From assembly GCF_050410775.1 (NCBI RefSeq), contig NZ_CP191229.1: DNA of 64,000 nt; one strand, given 5' to 3'. The notes under the pieces were generated by a model. That model was not told the origin of the DNA. It did not search any database and was given only the letters and a program-made list of their open reading frames with translations. Position numbers and translations under genes: made by a program. Source of the DNA: Erwinia sp050410775. Lineage in GTDB: Bacteria > Pseudomonadota > Gammaproteobacteria > Enterobacterales > Enterobacteriaceae. Shown one piece after another: positions 33,316-42,207 of the stretch (positions are counted from its first letter, which is position 1; each line of letters opens with the position of its first letter).

Positions 33316-34836
33316 TTACGGCCTTGTAGTTGAAATTGAAGCGGTATACCACTGCTGAATGTTGCTCATCGCAGCATGGGAAGTATCCAGAATCGGCTGC
33401 GGATAAATCCCCAGCAGAACCAGCAGCACAACCAGCACCATGATCATCAGGAACTCACGCGGCGACATGCCACGCAGCGGCGTTTCTGATTTCGGCGTGC
33501 CGTAATAAGCACGCTGCATCATGATCAGCGAGTAAACCGAGGCGAATACCAGACCGAAGGTAGCGATCACGATGATCACCGGCACGCTCTGGAAGCTGCC
33601 GGTCAGGATCATGAACTCACCGACGAAGTTACCCGTACCCGGCATCCCAAGGTTGGCGACGGCAAAGAAGAGCGACAGACCCGGCAGCCACTTGATGCGT
33701 GACCAGAGGCCGCCCATCTGACGCATATCACGGGTATGCAGACGCTCATACAGCTGGCCGCAGAGAATAAACAGCGCCGCGGCTGAAAGCCCGTGGGCGA
33801 TCATCTGTACTACCGCGCCCTGGAACGCCAGCTGGCTGCCGGTGTAGATAGCAATCAGCACAAAACCCATATGCGAAATAGAGGTGTAGGCGATCAGACG
33901 TTTGATGTCGTACTGCGAGAAGGCCATCCATGCACCGTAGAAGATCCCGATGATACCTAACCACATCGCGATGGGCGCAAACTCCGCCGAGGCGTTGGGG
34001 AACAGCGGCAGCGCAAAGCGCAGCAGGCCGTAAGCCGCCGTTTTCAGCAGGATCCCTGCCAGGTCAACAGAACCTGCGGTTGGTGCCTGACTGTGAGCGT
34101 CCGGCAGCCAGCCATGCAGCGGTACGACCGGCATTTTCACCGCAAAGGCGATAAAGAAGCCGAGCATCAGCAGGTATTCCACCGTGTGCGACATTGGCGT
34201 GTTCAGCAGATCTTCATAGTTGAAGGTCCACACGCCGGTGGCGTTGTAATGCACAAACACCAGCGCCAGAATCGCAATCAGCATCACCAGGCCACTCGCC
34301 TGGGTGTAGATAAAGAATTTGGTGGCGGCGGAAATACGCGTTTTGCCGTCCGATGCCTTATGGCCCCACAGGGCGATCAGGAAGTACATCGGAACCAGCA
34401 TCATCTCCCAGAAGAAGAAGAACAGGAACAGGTCAATGGCAAGGAACACGCCGATGACGCCGCCCAGGATCCAGAGCAGGTTGAGATGGAAAAAGCCCTG
34501 CCACTTCTCAATTTCGTTCCACGAGCAGAGGATGGCCATCACGCCAAGCAGGCCGGTCAGCACAATCATCAGCAGCGAAAGACCGTCCAGCGCCAGGTGC
34601 ACGTTGATGCCAAAGCGCGGGATCCACTCCAGCAGGAATTCCGACTGCCACTGCGGCAGGCCAGCGGCCTGAGTCAGCGAATAGCCTCCCTGCAACCAGA
34701 GCTGCAGCGAGAGAGCCAGCGTCAGCCCCATTGCAATCAGCGCGATCCAGCGCGGCAATTTGGCACCGAAGCGCTCCAACTGCCAGCAGAGCAGGCCACC
34801 GATGAACGGGATGAGGATAAGCCAGGGTAATAACAT
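33316..34836 (-). CDS. nuoM: NADH-quinone oxidoreductase subunit M
   Basis: The 506-residue multi-spanning subunit is one of the three Mrp-antiporter-like proton channels of complex I. Typical segments include FFFFWEMMLVPMYFLIALWG (essential glutamate) and KMPVVPLHGWLPDAHSQAPTAGS. It is close to the E. coli length (509) and is separated from nuoL by a 214 bp gap containing palindromic DNA. Confidence 0.99.
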   Translation of the reverse strand: MLLPWLILIPFIGGLLCWQLERFGAKLPRWIALIAMGLTLALSLQLWLQGGYSLTQAAGLPQWQSEFLLEWIPRFGINVHLALDGLSLLMIVLTGLLGVMAILCSWNEIEKWQGFFHLNLLWILGGVIGVFLAIDLFLFFFFWEMMLVPMYFLIALWGHKASDGKTRISAATKFFIYTQASGLVMLIAILALVFVHYNATGVWTFNYEDLLNTPMSHTVEYLLMLGFFIAFAVKMPVVPLHGWLPDAHSQAPTAGSVDLAGILLKTAAYGLLRFALPLFPNASAEFAPIAMWLGIIGIFYGAWMAFSQYDIKRLIAYTSISHMGFVLIAIYTGSQLAFQGAVVQMIAHGLSAAALFILCGQLYERLHTRDMRQMGGLWSRIKWLPGLSLFFAVANLGMPGTGNFVGEFMILTGSFQSVPVIIVIATFGLVFASVYSLIMMQRAYYGTPKSETPLRGMSPREFLMIMVLVVLLVLLGIYPQPILDTSHAAMSNIQQWYTASISTTRP

Positions 34837-34917
34837 GGCGGTAATGTCCCTTCTTTATGACCCCGTTTGGGCTATCTTGCTCGGTATTTTGATTCCCGGC
34901 AGTGCTCGCACTCCTCA

Positions 34918-34931
34918 CATACTTAAGTATG
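34918..34931. repeat. 14-bp perfect palindrome in the nuoL-nuoM gap
   Basis: CATACTTAAGTATG is perfectly self-complementary. The surrounding sequence (CACTCCTCA before, CTGCGGTTGC after) looks like a dispersed enterobacterial intergenic element I have seen elsewhere, but copy number cannot be shown from this window. Confidence 0.5.
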
Positions 34932-35016
34932 CTGCGGTTGCTAAGCGGCTCGAAACCAAACTCCCATCGCCGATGACGCCCATTTATAAGGGGAATATTT
35001 TCAAAATGCTTTTTCA

Positions 35017-35039
35017 GGGCCGAGTAATCAACTCGGCCC
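35017..35039 (-). repeat. Hairpin directly downstream of nuoL
   Basis: GGGCCGAGT and ACTCGGCCC make a 9-bp stem with a five-base loop, 12 bp after the nuoL stop. No T-run follows in the direction of transcription, so it may stabilise or process the nuo message rather than terminate it. Confidence 0.55.
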
Positions 35040-35050
35040 GCTCACAAACC

Positions 35051-36889
35051 TTACACCACCATCAGCAGCACCAGCACCACAACGGCACCGATACTCATGG
35101 AGGCAAGATACCAGCGCAGATAGCCGTTCTCGCTCACCACCAGCCCTTTGTTCGTCAGCCGGGCGAACAGCGCCGGCGTCCCCATCAGGCTATCCAGCGG
35201 ATCGCGCTGAAGCAGTCGGGCGATGAACAGATAAGGCTTGACGAAAATCTTGTCATACAGCCAGTCGAAGCCCCAGGCGGCAAACCACCAGGTCGCGAAG
35301 AAACGCCCCGGCGCGCTGCTGGCGATGCGGGTCACCAGCGTACGCTTGCCCAGCCACAGCATCGCAGCCAGCAGAATACCGACCACGGCCACAACGCCCG
35401 AGGTGATTTCCAGCGTCAGTACGGTGCCGTGCGCCATCTCGCGCGTTTCAGGCAGAACGCCCTGCAGTGGCGGAACGATCATGGCGCCAATAAAGGTTGA
35501 GAGGATCAGTAACACGATCAGCGGCAGATGGTGGGTAATGCCCTTGCCCGCATGCGCATGAATTTTCTCTTCACCATGGAAGGTGATGAAAATCATTCGG
35601 AAGGTATAGAGCGAGGTCATTAACGCCCCGACCAGGCCAGCAACCATCAGGTTGATGTGGCCGTTCGCCAGCGCGCCCGCCAGGATCGCATCCTTACTGA
35701 AGAAGCCTGCGGTCAACAGCGGCAGCGCCGAAAGCGCGGCGCCCCCCACCAGGAAGCAGACATAGACCAGCGGGATGCTCTTACGCAGTCCACCCATTTT
35801 GAAGATGTTCTGCTCGTGGTGGCAGGCCAGGATCACCGAACCGGAGGAGAGGAACAGCAGCGCTTTAAAGAACGCATGGGTCATCAGATGGAAAATCGCC
35901 GCGTCCCAGGCTTGAACGCCCAGGGCGAGGAACATATAGCCAATCTGACTCATGGTTGAATAAGCCAGCACGCGCTTGATGTCGGTCTGCACCAGCGCGG
36001 CAAAGCCAGCCAGCACCAGAGTCACTGCCCCGATAATGCCCACCAGATGCAGCACTTCCGGCGTCAGCAGGAACAGGCCGTGCGTACGGGCAATCAGATA
36101 AACCCCCGCCGTCACCATGGTCGCCGCGTGGATCAGCGCAGAAACCGGCGTCGGACCCGCCATAGCGTCCGCCAGCCAGGTCTGCAACGGCAGCTGTGCC
36201 GATTTACCCACCGCGCCGCCGAGCAGCATCAGCGTTGCCCACTGGAGCATGTGGTTATCCGCAGCGAAGTGCGCAGGCGCCAGCTCAACCATTTCACGGA
36301 AGTTCAGCGTACCCAGTTCGTTATAGAGAATGAACAGCCCGAACGCGAGGAATACATCGCCCACACGGGTGATGATAAAGGCTTTCATCGCCGCCGCGCC
36401 GTTCTTCGGATCGGTATAGTAGAAACCGATCAGCAGATAGGAGCAGAGGCCCACGCCTTCCCAGCCCAGATACATCAGCATCAGGTTGTCGGCGAGCACC
36501 AGAACCACCATGCTGGCGATAAACAGGTTGGTGTAGGCGAAGAAGCGAGAGTAGCCCTCCTCTCCCCGCATATACCAGGAGGCGAACATGTGGATAAAGA
36601 AGCCCACGCCCGTCACCACCGACAGCATGGTCAGCGACAGGCCATCCAGCGTCAGGCTGACGCTGATATTGAAATTACCCACCTGCATCCAGGTCCAGAG
36701 CGCCTGGGTATAGACCGCCTCGCCCTGACCAAAGAAATCCATTCCGACATAAATCGTGACCAGCGCCGCCAGCCCTACGGAGCCCATGCCAACGGCGGCG
36801 GACAGATTTTCTGACCAGCGGCCGCGGGAAAAGGCCAGCAGCAAAAAGCCGATAAGCGGAAAGAGAACTGTTAAATAGAGAAGATTCAT
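35051..36889 (-). CDS. nuoL: NADH-quinone oxidoreductase subunit L
   Basis: The 612-residue subunit is the distal antiporter-like protein of complex I, with about 16 helices and a long lateral helix near the C-terminus. Motifs include LADNLMLMYLGWEGVGLCSY split by helices and GKSAQLPLQTWLADAMAGPTPVSALIHAATMVTAGVYL. It overlaps nuoK by four bases. Confidence 0.99.
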   Translation of the reverse strand: MNLLYLTVLFPLIGFLLLAFSRGRWSENLSAAVGMGSVGLAALVTIYVGMDFFGQGEAVYTQALWTWMQVGNFNISVSLTLDGLSLTMLSVVTGVGFFIHMFASWYMRGEEGYSRFFAYTNLFIASMVVLVLADNLMLMYLGWEGVGLCSYLLIGFYYTDPKNGAAAMKAFIITRVGDVFLAFGLFILYNELGTLNFREMVELAPAHFAADNHMLQWATLMLLGGAVGKSAQLPLQTWLADAMAGPTPVSALIHAATMVTAGVYLIARTHGLFLLTPEVLHLVGIIGAVTLVLAGFAALVQTDIKRVLAYSTMSQIGYMFLALGVQAWDAAIFHLMTHAFFKALLFLSSGSVILACHHEQNIFKMGGLRKSIPLVYVCFLVGGAALSALPLLTAGFFSKDAILAGALANGHINLMVAGLVGALMTSLYTFRMIFITFHGEEKIHAHAGKGITHHLPLIVLLILSTFIGAMIVPPLQGVLPETREMAHGTVLTLEITSGVVAVVGILLAAMLWLGKRTLVTRIASSAPGRFFATWWFAAWGFDWLYDKIFVKPYLFIARLLQRDPLDSLMGTPALFARLTNKGLVVSENGYLRWYLASMSIGAVVVLVLLMVV

Positions 36890-37188
36890 CCGCGCATCTC
36901 GCTCACTTTATCAATGTTGAGGTTCTGGCTGCGGCGGTGTAGCTGCAGCAGCAGCGCCAGACCAATACTCGCCTCGGCCGCCGCCAGGCTTATCGCCAGG
37001 ATGTACATTACCTGTCCATCCGCCTGTCCCCAGTAGCTGCCCGCCACCACGAACGCCAGCGCAGAAGCGTTGATCATGATTTCGAGGCTGATGAGCATAA
37101 ACAGCAGGTTACGGCGAATGATCACGCCGGTCAGCCCGAGCACGAACAGGATAGCGGCCAGGATCAGGCCATGTTGCAGAGGGATCAT
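36886..37188 (-). CDS. nuoK: NADH-quinone oxidoreductase subunit K
   Basis: The 100-residue subunit has three transmembrane helices (MIPLQHGLILAAILF, FMLISLEIMINASALAFV, ILAISLAAAEASIGLAL). The two membrane glutamates in SLEIMIN and AAEAS are the conserved proton-pathway residues. Its start overlaps the nuoJ stop and its stop overlaps nuoL. Confidence 0.98.
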   Translation of the reverse strand: MIPLQHGLILAAILFVLGLTGVIIRRNLLFMLISLEIMINASALAFVVAGSYWGQADGQVMYILAISLAAAEASIGLALLLQLHRRSQNLNIDKVSEMRG

Positions 37189-37736
37189 GAGTTTTCCTCC
37201 TTGCTTTTCACGGCATCGGCCGGACGGTTGCTTAATACCTCGCCCGGACGCTGTTCGCGACCAATATGGTAAGCCACAACCAGACCCGCCAGCAGCAGCA
37301 TTGAGGCCAGTTCAACCGCCAGAACATAGGGACCGAACAGGCTGATGCCGACCGCTTTCGCATCGATCATGGTGCCGTCAATGCCCTGGTCGTTGATGGA
37401 AAGGATGGCGTAAACAATCACCACCAGCAGAACCAGCGACGCCAGGCCGGGACCAATCCAGGCCCCCGGCTGCAGCCACTGGCGCTCCCGCTCTTCCACG
37501 CTTTCGCCAAGGTTAAGCATCATCACCACGAAGACGAACAGCACCATAATGGCACCGGCGTAGACGATGATCTCCAGCGCCCCCGCGAAGTAGGCCCCCA
37601 GCGAGAAGAAGACGCCGGCGACGGCGAGCAGAGAGATGATCAGGTAAAGCAGTGCGTAAACCGGATTAGTGTGCGTAATCACGCGTAGCGTGGACAGCAC
37701 AGCTATCAGGCCGCAAAGATAAAAAGCGAATTCCAT
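37185..37736 (-). CDS. nuoJ: NADH-quinone oxidoreductase subunit J
   Basis: The 183-residue membrane subunit has five helices; the segment YFAGALEIIVYAGAIMVLFVFVVMMLNL contains the pi-bulge helix linked to coupling in complex I. It follows nuoI by ten bases and overlaps nuoK. Confidence 0.98.
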   Translation of the reverse strand: MEFAFYLCGLIAVLSTLRVITHTNPVYALLYLIISLLAVAGVFFSLGAYFAGALEIIVYAGAIMVLFVFVVMMLNLGESVEERERQWLQPGAWIGPGLASLVLLVVIVYAILSINDQGIDGTMIDAKAVGISLFGPYVLAVELASMLLLAGLVVAYHIGREQRPGEVLSNRPADAVKSKEENS

Positions 37737-37746
37737 GCCTGGCTCC

Positions 37747-38289
37747 TTAAGGTAACAAGCCCTTGACGTCGATAGGTTTAGCTTCGTTTTCAGCGGAGCC
37801 CTTGTCTTTCCCGTCGATCGCCATACCCGCCATCCGGTAAAAATTATACTCCGGATATTTACCCGGCCCGGAAATCAGCAGGTCTTCTTTTTCATAGACC
37901 AGATCCTGACGCTTAAACTCGCCCAGTTCAAAGTCCGGGGTAAGCTGAATGGCCGTGGTCGGGCAGGCCTCTTCACACATCCCACAAAATATGCAGCGTG
38001 AGAAGTTGATGCGGAAGAATTCGGGATACCAGCGGCCATCCTGCATTTCCGCTTTTTGCAGCGAAATACAGCCCACCGGGCAGGCTACCGCACAGAGGTT
38101 ACAGGCGACGCAGCGCTCCTGACCGTCAGGATCGCGGGTGAGCACGATGCGGCCACGGTAGCGAGGCGGCAGATAGACCGGCTCTTCCGGGTACATCATG
38201 GTTTCCCGCTTGGCAAACGCATTCATGCCAATCAGAACGATACTGCGTACCGTGGTGCCAAAACCCACCACAAGGTCTTTTAATGTCAT
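37747..38289 (-). CDS. nuoI: NADH-quinone oxidoreductase subunit I
   Basis: The 180-residue ferredoxin-like subunit carries two 4Fe-4S clusters (N6a and N6b): CVACNLCAVACPVGC and CIFCGMCEEACPTTA each provide CxxCxxCxxxC ligands. It passes electrons to NuoB. The length equals E. coli NuoI. Confidence 0.99.
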   Translation of the reverse strand: MTLKDLVVGFGTTVRSIVLIGMNAFAKRETMMYPEEPVYLPPRYRGRIVLTRDPDGQERCVACNLCAVACPVGCISLQKAEMQDGRWYPEFFRINFSRCIFCGMCEEACPTTAIQLTPDFELGEFKRQDLVYEKEDLLISGPGKYPEYNFYRMAGMAIDGKDKGSAENEAKPIDVKGLLP

Positions 38290-38299
38290 GGTTTACCCC

Positions 38300-39277
38300 T
38301 TACTGCGCGTTGTACAGAATCACTGCGGCAGTGGCCAGCAGGTTCAACAGCGTCAACGGCAGACAAACTTTCCAGCCGAACGACATCACCTGGTCATAGC
38401 GCGGACGCGGTAACGCAGCACGAATCAGAATGAACATCATCATGAAGAATGCCGTTTTGATGGCAAACCAGATCACCGGCGGCAGCCACGGACCGTTCCA
38501 GCCGCCGAAGAACAGCGTTACGATCAAGGCTGAGACGGTCACGATGCCCACATACTCACCCACAAAGAACAGGCCGAATTTCATACCGGCATATTCAATG
38601 TGATAGCCATCGGCCAGCTCCTGCTCCGCTTCCGGCTGGTCAAAAGGATGGCGGTGGCAGACCGCAACGCCCGCAATGGCAAAGGTCAGGAAGCCCAGGA
38701 ACTGTGGGATGATGTTCCACATATGCTGCTGGCTGTTGACGATGTCGACCATATTGAACGAGCCGGCCTGGGCCACAACGCCCATCAGCGACAGGCCGAG
38801 AAAAACTTCATAGCTCAGCGTCTGCGCCGAGGCGCGCATCGCGCCCAGCAGAGAGTATTTGTTGTTACTGGACCAGCCAGCAAACAGCACGGCATAGACC
38901 GCCAGACCCGCCATCATCAGAAAGAACAGCAGACCGATGTTCAGGTCTGCGCCCATCCAGGTGGAGGTAACGGGCACAATTGCCATCGCCAGCAGCAGCG
39001 AAGTAAAGGCGATCATCGGCGCAAGGGTAAAGATCACACGATCGGTAAAGGGCGGGATCCAGTCCTCTTTAAAGAACATTTTAATCATGTCCGCCACCAG
39101 CTGGAGCGAGCCGCCCCAGCCTACGCGGTTTGGCCCGTAGCGGTTCTGAAACAGGCCAAGCAGGCGGCGCTCGCCGAAGCTCATAAAGGCGCCACAGCCC
39201 ACCACCACAAACAGGATCACTAACGCTTTACCGACGGCAATCAATACATCAATAACTTCCGGTGTCAGCCAGTTCAT
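38300..39277 (-). CDS. nuoH: NADH-quinone oxidoreductase subunit H
   Basis: The 325-residue membrane subunit forms part of the quinone-binding site. Conserved stretches are GERRLLGLFQNRYGPNRVGW and PFDQPEAEQELADGYHIEYAGMKF, with the acidic cluster facing the quinone channel. It overlaps nuoG by four bases. Confidence 0.99.
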   Translation of the reverse strand: MNWLTPEVIDVLIAVGKALVILFVVVGCGAFMSFGERRLLGLFQNRYGPNRVGWGGSLQLVADMIKMFFKEDWIPPFTDRVIFTLAPMIAFTSLLLAMAIVPVTSTWMGADLNIGLLFFLMMAGLAVYAVLFAGWSSNNKYSLLGAMRASAQTLSYEVFLGLSLMGVVAQAGSFNMVDIVNSQQHMWNIIPQFLGFLTFAIAGVAVCHRHPFDQPEAEQELADGYHIEYAGMKFGLFFVGEYVGIVTVSALIVTLFFGGWNGPWLPPVIWFAIKTAFFMMMFILIRAALPRPRYDQVMSFGWKVCLPLTLLNLLATAAVILYNAQ

Positions 39278-42000
39278 TGTGCTGCCTCCTGGAGATTGTC
39301 AACCTTCGCACCCAGCAGGAACGGTGGAATGCCCGGCAGCCCGATAGGTAACCCCACCTGCCCCGCCTGTAGCGTGTCGGAAAAACGCACCGGCAGACGC
39401 AGGGTCTCGCCCGCGCAGCTGAACTCCACGGCGGTGCCGGCATTGACGCCAAGCGTCATGGCATCAGCAGGATTCACCATCACATAAGGTTCCGGCATAC
39501 GCTGCTGAATGACGGCGGAGCGCTGGGTCATCTCTTCGCTGCCGAACAGATGGAAGTAAGGCGCCACACGCCAGCTTCCCTGCTGACCGGCAAAGGCGTC
39601 AGGCACGACCCCGAACCAGCCCAGCTGCGCATCGCCGGCTTCAAACAGGCGTACGCCCGGATCGCCGTTGCGCAGATGGCCGCCCACTTCGTCCTGGAAT
39701 TTATTCCAGGCCTGCGGAGAGTTCCAGCCCGGCGCCCAGGCGAATGGGATCTGCGAGCGCGCAGCCGAAGGCTGGTTGTTCCCTTCCATAGAGAAGGCGA
39801 ACATCGTGTCTTTATCCTGCGGCTGACGCGGCTCATGCACGCTGATGTTAGCGCGCATGGCGGTACGTCCGCTGTAACGGTGCGGTTCACGTGCCAGCTT
39901 CTGTCCACGAATGCGGAAGCTGGCGTTAGGCGCCGCCTCTTTGATCCCGGCCAGCTGCGGCAGCGCCTTAACGCAGGCATCGATCACATGATCGAGCTGG
40001 GTCCAGTCCACTTCGCGGCTGTTGATGGTGCTCTGAAGGGAATGCAGCCAGCGCCAGCTTTCCAGAATCTGAGCGTCGCTGTCATAGTAAGCAGGATCGT
40101 AAACCTGGAAGAAGCGCTGAGCGCGGCCCTCCTGGTTGACCAGCGTGCCGTCGCTTTCCGCAAAGCTTGCGCCGGAGAGGAACAGACCGGCTTTATCGCT
40201 GGTCGCCGTTTGCTGATGGTCGAGAACGATGACGTTTGCTGCGTTTCTCAGCGCCGCATCGACCTTCGCTTTAGCGGCATGGCGATAGAGATCGTTCTCC
40301 ATGATGATTACCGCGTCAGCCGCGCCGCTTTCCAGCTCGTCCAGCGCCGTTTCCAGCGGATGACCGCCGATCAGGCCCAGACCGACGCTGTTAGCCGCGC
40401 CGGCCAGCAGGGTGATCCCCACGTCCGAACCGCGACCTTTCAGCGCCTTAGCAACGTTCGCCGCCGCCTGAATCATCGCTTCGCTGCCGGAGTGGACGCC
40501 GGAAATAATCAGCGGTTTTTTCGCCCCGGCCAGCGCCTGCACGATTACATCAATTTTACCGTTCAGATCGCGACTGAGACCGCTGACTGCCGGCGCGGTT
40601 TCATCCAGCGCGTTAGCAATCGCAAAGCCCAGACGGGCCTGATCTTCTACCGGCGCGCGATAGCTCCAAGCGGCAATATCATCCAGACGCGTCTGGTCAA
40701 CGTTGGTCACAAAGAGCGGATGCTTCGCATGCTGACCAATGTTCATGATGGCGGCAATCTGCCAGTCAGCCACTTTCTGAGCCGCAGCCATCTCGCGCGC
40801 CTTGCCTTTAACGGCCTGACGGACGGAGAGCGCGACGCGGGCGCCCGTCTGGGTTAAATCTTCACCCAGCACCAGCACCGCATCATAGCTTTCGATTTCG
40901 CGCAGGGTTGGCGTATGGACGCCGCTGTCGCGTAATACGTTCAGCATCAGATCCAAACGCGCCTGTTCAGCGGCGGGGATACCGGTTGAAAAGTTATCCG
41001 CACCGACCAGCTCACGCAGGGCAAAGTTGCTTTCCACGCTGGCGCGAGCAGAACCGATCCCGATGACTTTTTTCGCCTGGCGCAGCACGTCCGCGGCTCC
41101 CTGCATCGCCTGCTCAGCATTCAGCGCAATCAAATCGCTGCCGCGACGCTGAACCGGCTGACGGGGACGATCTTTCGCATTCACGTAGCCATAGCCAAAA
41201 CGGCCGCGATCGCAAAGGAAGTACTGGTTTACGGTGCCGTTATAGCGGTTTTCAATCCGGCGCAGTTCGCCATAGCGCTCGCCCGGGCTGGTGTTACAGC
41301 CCACGCTGCACTGCTGGCAGATGCTTGGCGCATACTGCATATCCCACTTACGGTTATAGCGCTCGGAGTGGGTTTTATCGGTGAATACGCCAGTCGGGCA
41401 AACTTCAACCAGGTTGCCGGAGAATTCACTTTCCAGGGTGCCATCTTCATGGCGTCCGAAATAGACGTTGTCGTGCGCGCCATAAACACCCAGATCGGTG
41501 CCGTCGGCATAATCTTTGTAGTAGCGTACGCAGCGATAGCAGGCGATACAGCGGTTCATTTCATGTGAGATGAACGGTCCGAGATCCTGATTGCGGTGCG
41601 TACGTTTGGTGAAGCGGTAGCGACGGAAGGTGTGGCCGGTCATCACGGTCATATCCTGAAGATGGCAGTTACCGCCCTCCTCACAGACCGGACAATCGTG
41701 CGGGTGGTTGGTCATCAGCCACTCGACCACGCTCTGACGGAACTCTTTCGCTTCCCCATCATCAATGGAGATAAAGGTGCCGTCGGTGGCCGGTGTCATA
41801 CAGGACATCACCAGGCGACCGCGGGTATCTTCGGCATTCTGAAATTGCTTTACCGCGCACTGGCGGCAGGCACCAACGCTACCGAGCGCCGGGTGCCAGC
41901 AAAAATAAGGAATATCCAGTCCGAGGGAGAGACAAGCCTGTAGCAGGTTGTCCGCGCCGTCGACGTCATATTCTTTACCGTCTACATGTATTGTAGCCAT
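39274..42000 (-). CDS. nuoG: NADH-quinone oxidoreductase subunit G
   Basis: The 908-residue protein is the large iron-sulfur subunit of the peripheral arm. It has an N-terminal 2Fe-2S domain (CWHPALGSVGACRQCAVKQ), HxxxCxxC ligands (HPHDCPVCEEGGNC), 4Fe-4S ligands (CIACYRCVRYY; CQQCSVGC) and a long formate-dehydrogenase-like C-terminal domain. The start MATIHVDGKEY matches the E. coli length; an ATG three codons earlier (42009) is closer to a GGAAG site and could be used instead. Confidence 0.98.
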   Translation of the reverse strand: MATIHVDGKEYDVDGADNLLQACLSLGLDIPYFCWHPALGSVGACRQCAVKQFQNAEDTRGRLVMSCMTPATDGTFISIDDGEAKEFRQSVVEWLMTNHPHDCPVCEEGGNCHLQDMTVMTGHTFRRYRFTKRTHRNQDLGPFISHEMNRCIACYRCVRYYKDYADGTDLGVYGAHDNVYFGRHEDGTLESEFSGNLVEVCPTGVFTDKTHSERYNRKWDMQYAPSICQQCSVGCNTSPGERYGELRRIENRYNGTVNQYFLCDRGRFGYGYVNAKDRPRQPVQRRGSDLIALNAEQAMQGAADVLRQAKKVIGIGSARASVESNFALRELVGADNFSTGIPAAEQARLDLMLNVLRDSGVHTPTLREIESYDAVLVLGEDLTQTGARVALSVRQAVKGKAREMAAAQKVADWQIAAIMNIGQHAKHPLFVTNVDQTRLDDIAAWSYRAPVEDQARLGFAIANALDETAPAVSGLSRDLNGKIDVIVQALAGAKKPLIISGVHSGSEAMIQAAANVAKALKGRGSDVGITLLAGAANSVGLGLIGGHPLETALDELESGAADAVIIMENDLYRHAAKAKVDAALRNAANVIVLDHQQTATSDKAGLFLSGASFAESDGTLVNQEGRAQRFFQVYDPAYYDSDAQILESWRWLHSLQSTINSREVDWTQLDHVIDACVKALPQLAGIKEAAPNASFRIRGQKLAREPHRYSGRTAMRANISVHEPRQPQDKDTMFAFSMEGNNQPSAARSQIPFAWAPGWNSPQAWNKFQDEVGGHLRNGDPGVRLFEAGDAQLGWFGVVPDAFAGQQGSWRVAPYFHLFGSEEMTQRSAVIQQRMPEPYVMVNPADAMTLGVNAGTAVEFSCAGETLRLPVRFSDTLQAGQVGLPIGLPGIPPFLLGAKVDNLQEAAQ

Positions 42001-42070
42001 AGTGAACATGCTTCCGTAAGGCTCGTTACGAGCGTTAAACACAATTCTTTAAATAACCGTCTTACTTGAC

Positions 42071-42159
42071 GTTGTAGCGATGTTAGCGGCGTTCTCTTAC
42101 CCCAGTCACTTACTGCAGTAAGCTCCCGGGGATGCATTCTCTTGCTGCCTGGCTACAAC
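42071..42159. repeat. ERIC-like (IRU) intergenic palindrome between nuoF and nuoG
   Basis: The core reads CCCCAGTCACTTACT-GCA-GTAAGCTCCCGGGGAT, which matches the two conserved ERIC primer sites (ERIC2 complement and ERIC1R) with few changes. GTTGTAG at 42071 and CTACAAC at 42153-42159 form the outer inverted repeat. At about 89 bp it is shorter than the standard 127 bp form. Being inside the nuo operon it will be transcribed and can fold as RNA. Confidence 0.8.
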
Positions 42160-42207
42160 GCCAATTAATTTGGTTATTTCGCGCATTTCTTTGTTTGCAC
42201 GGTATTT

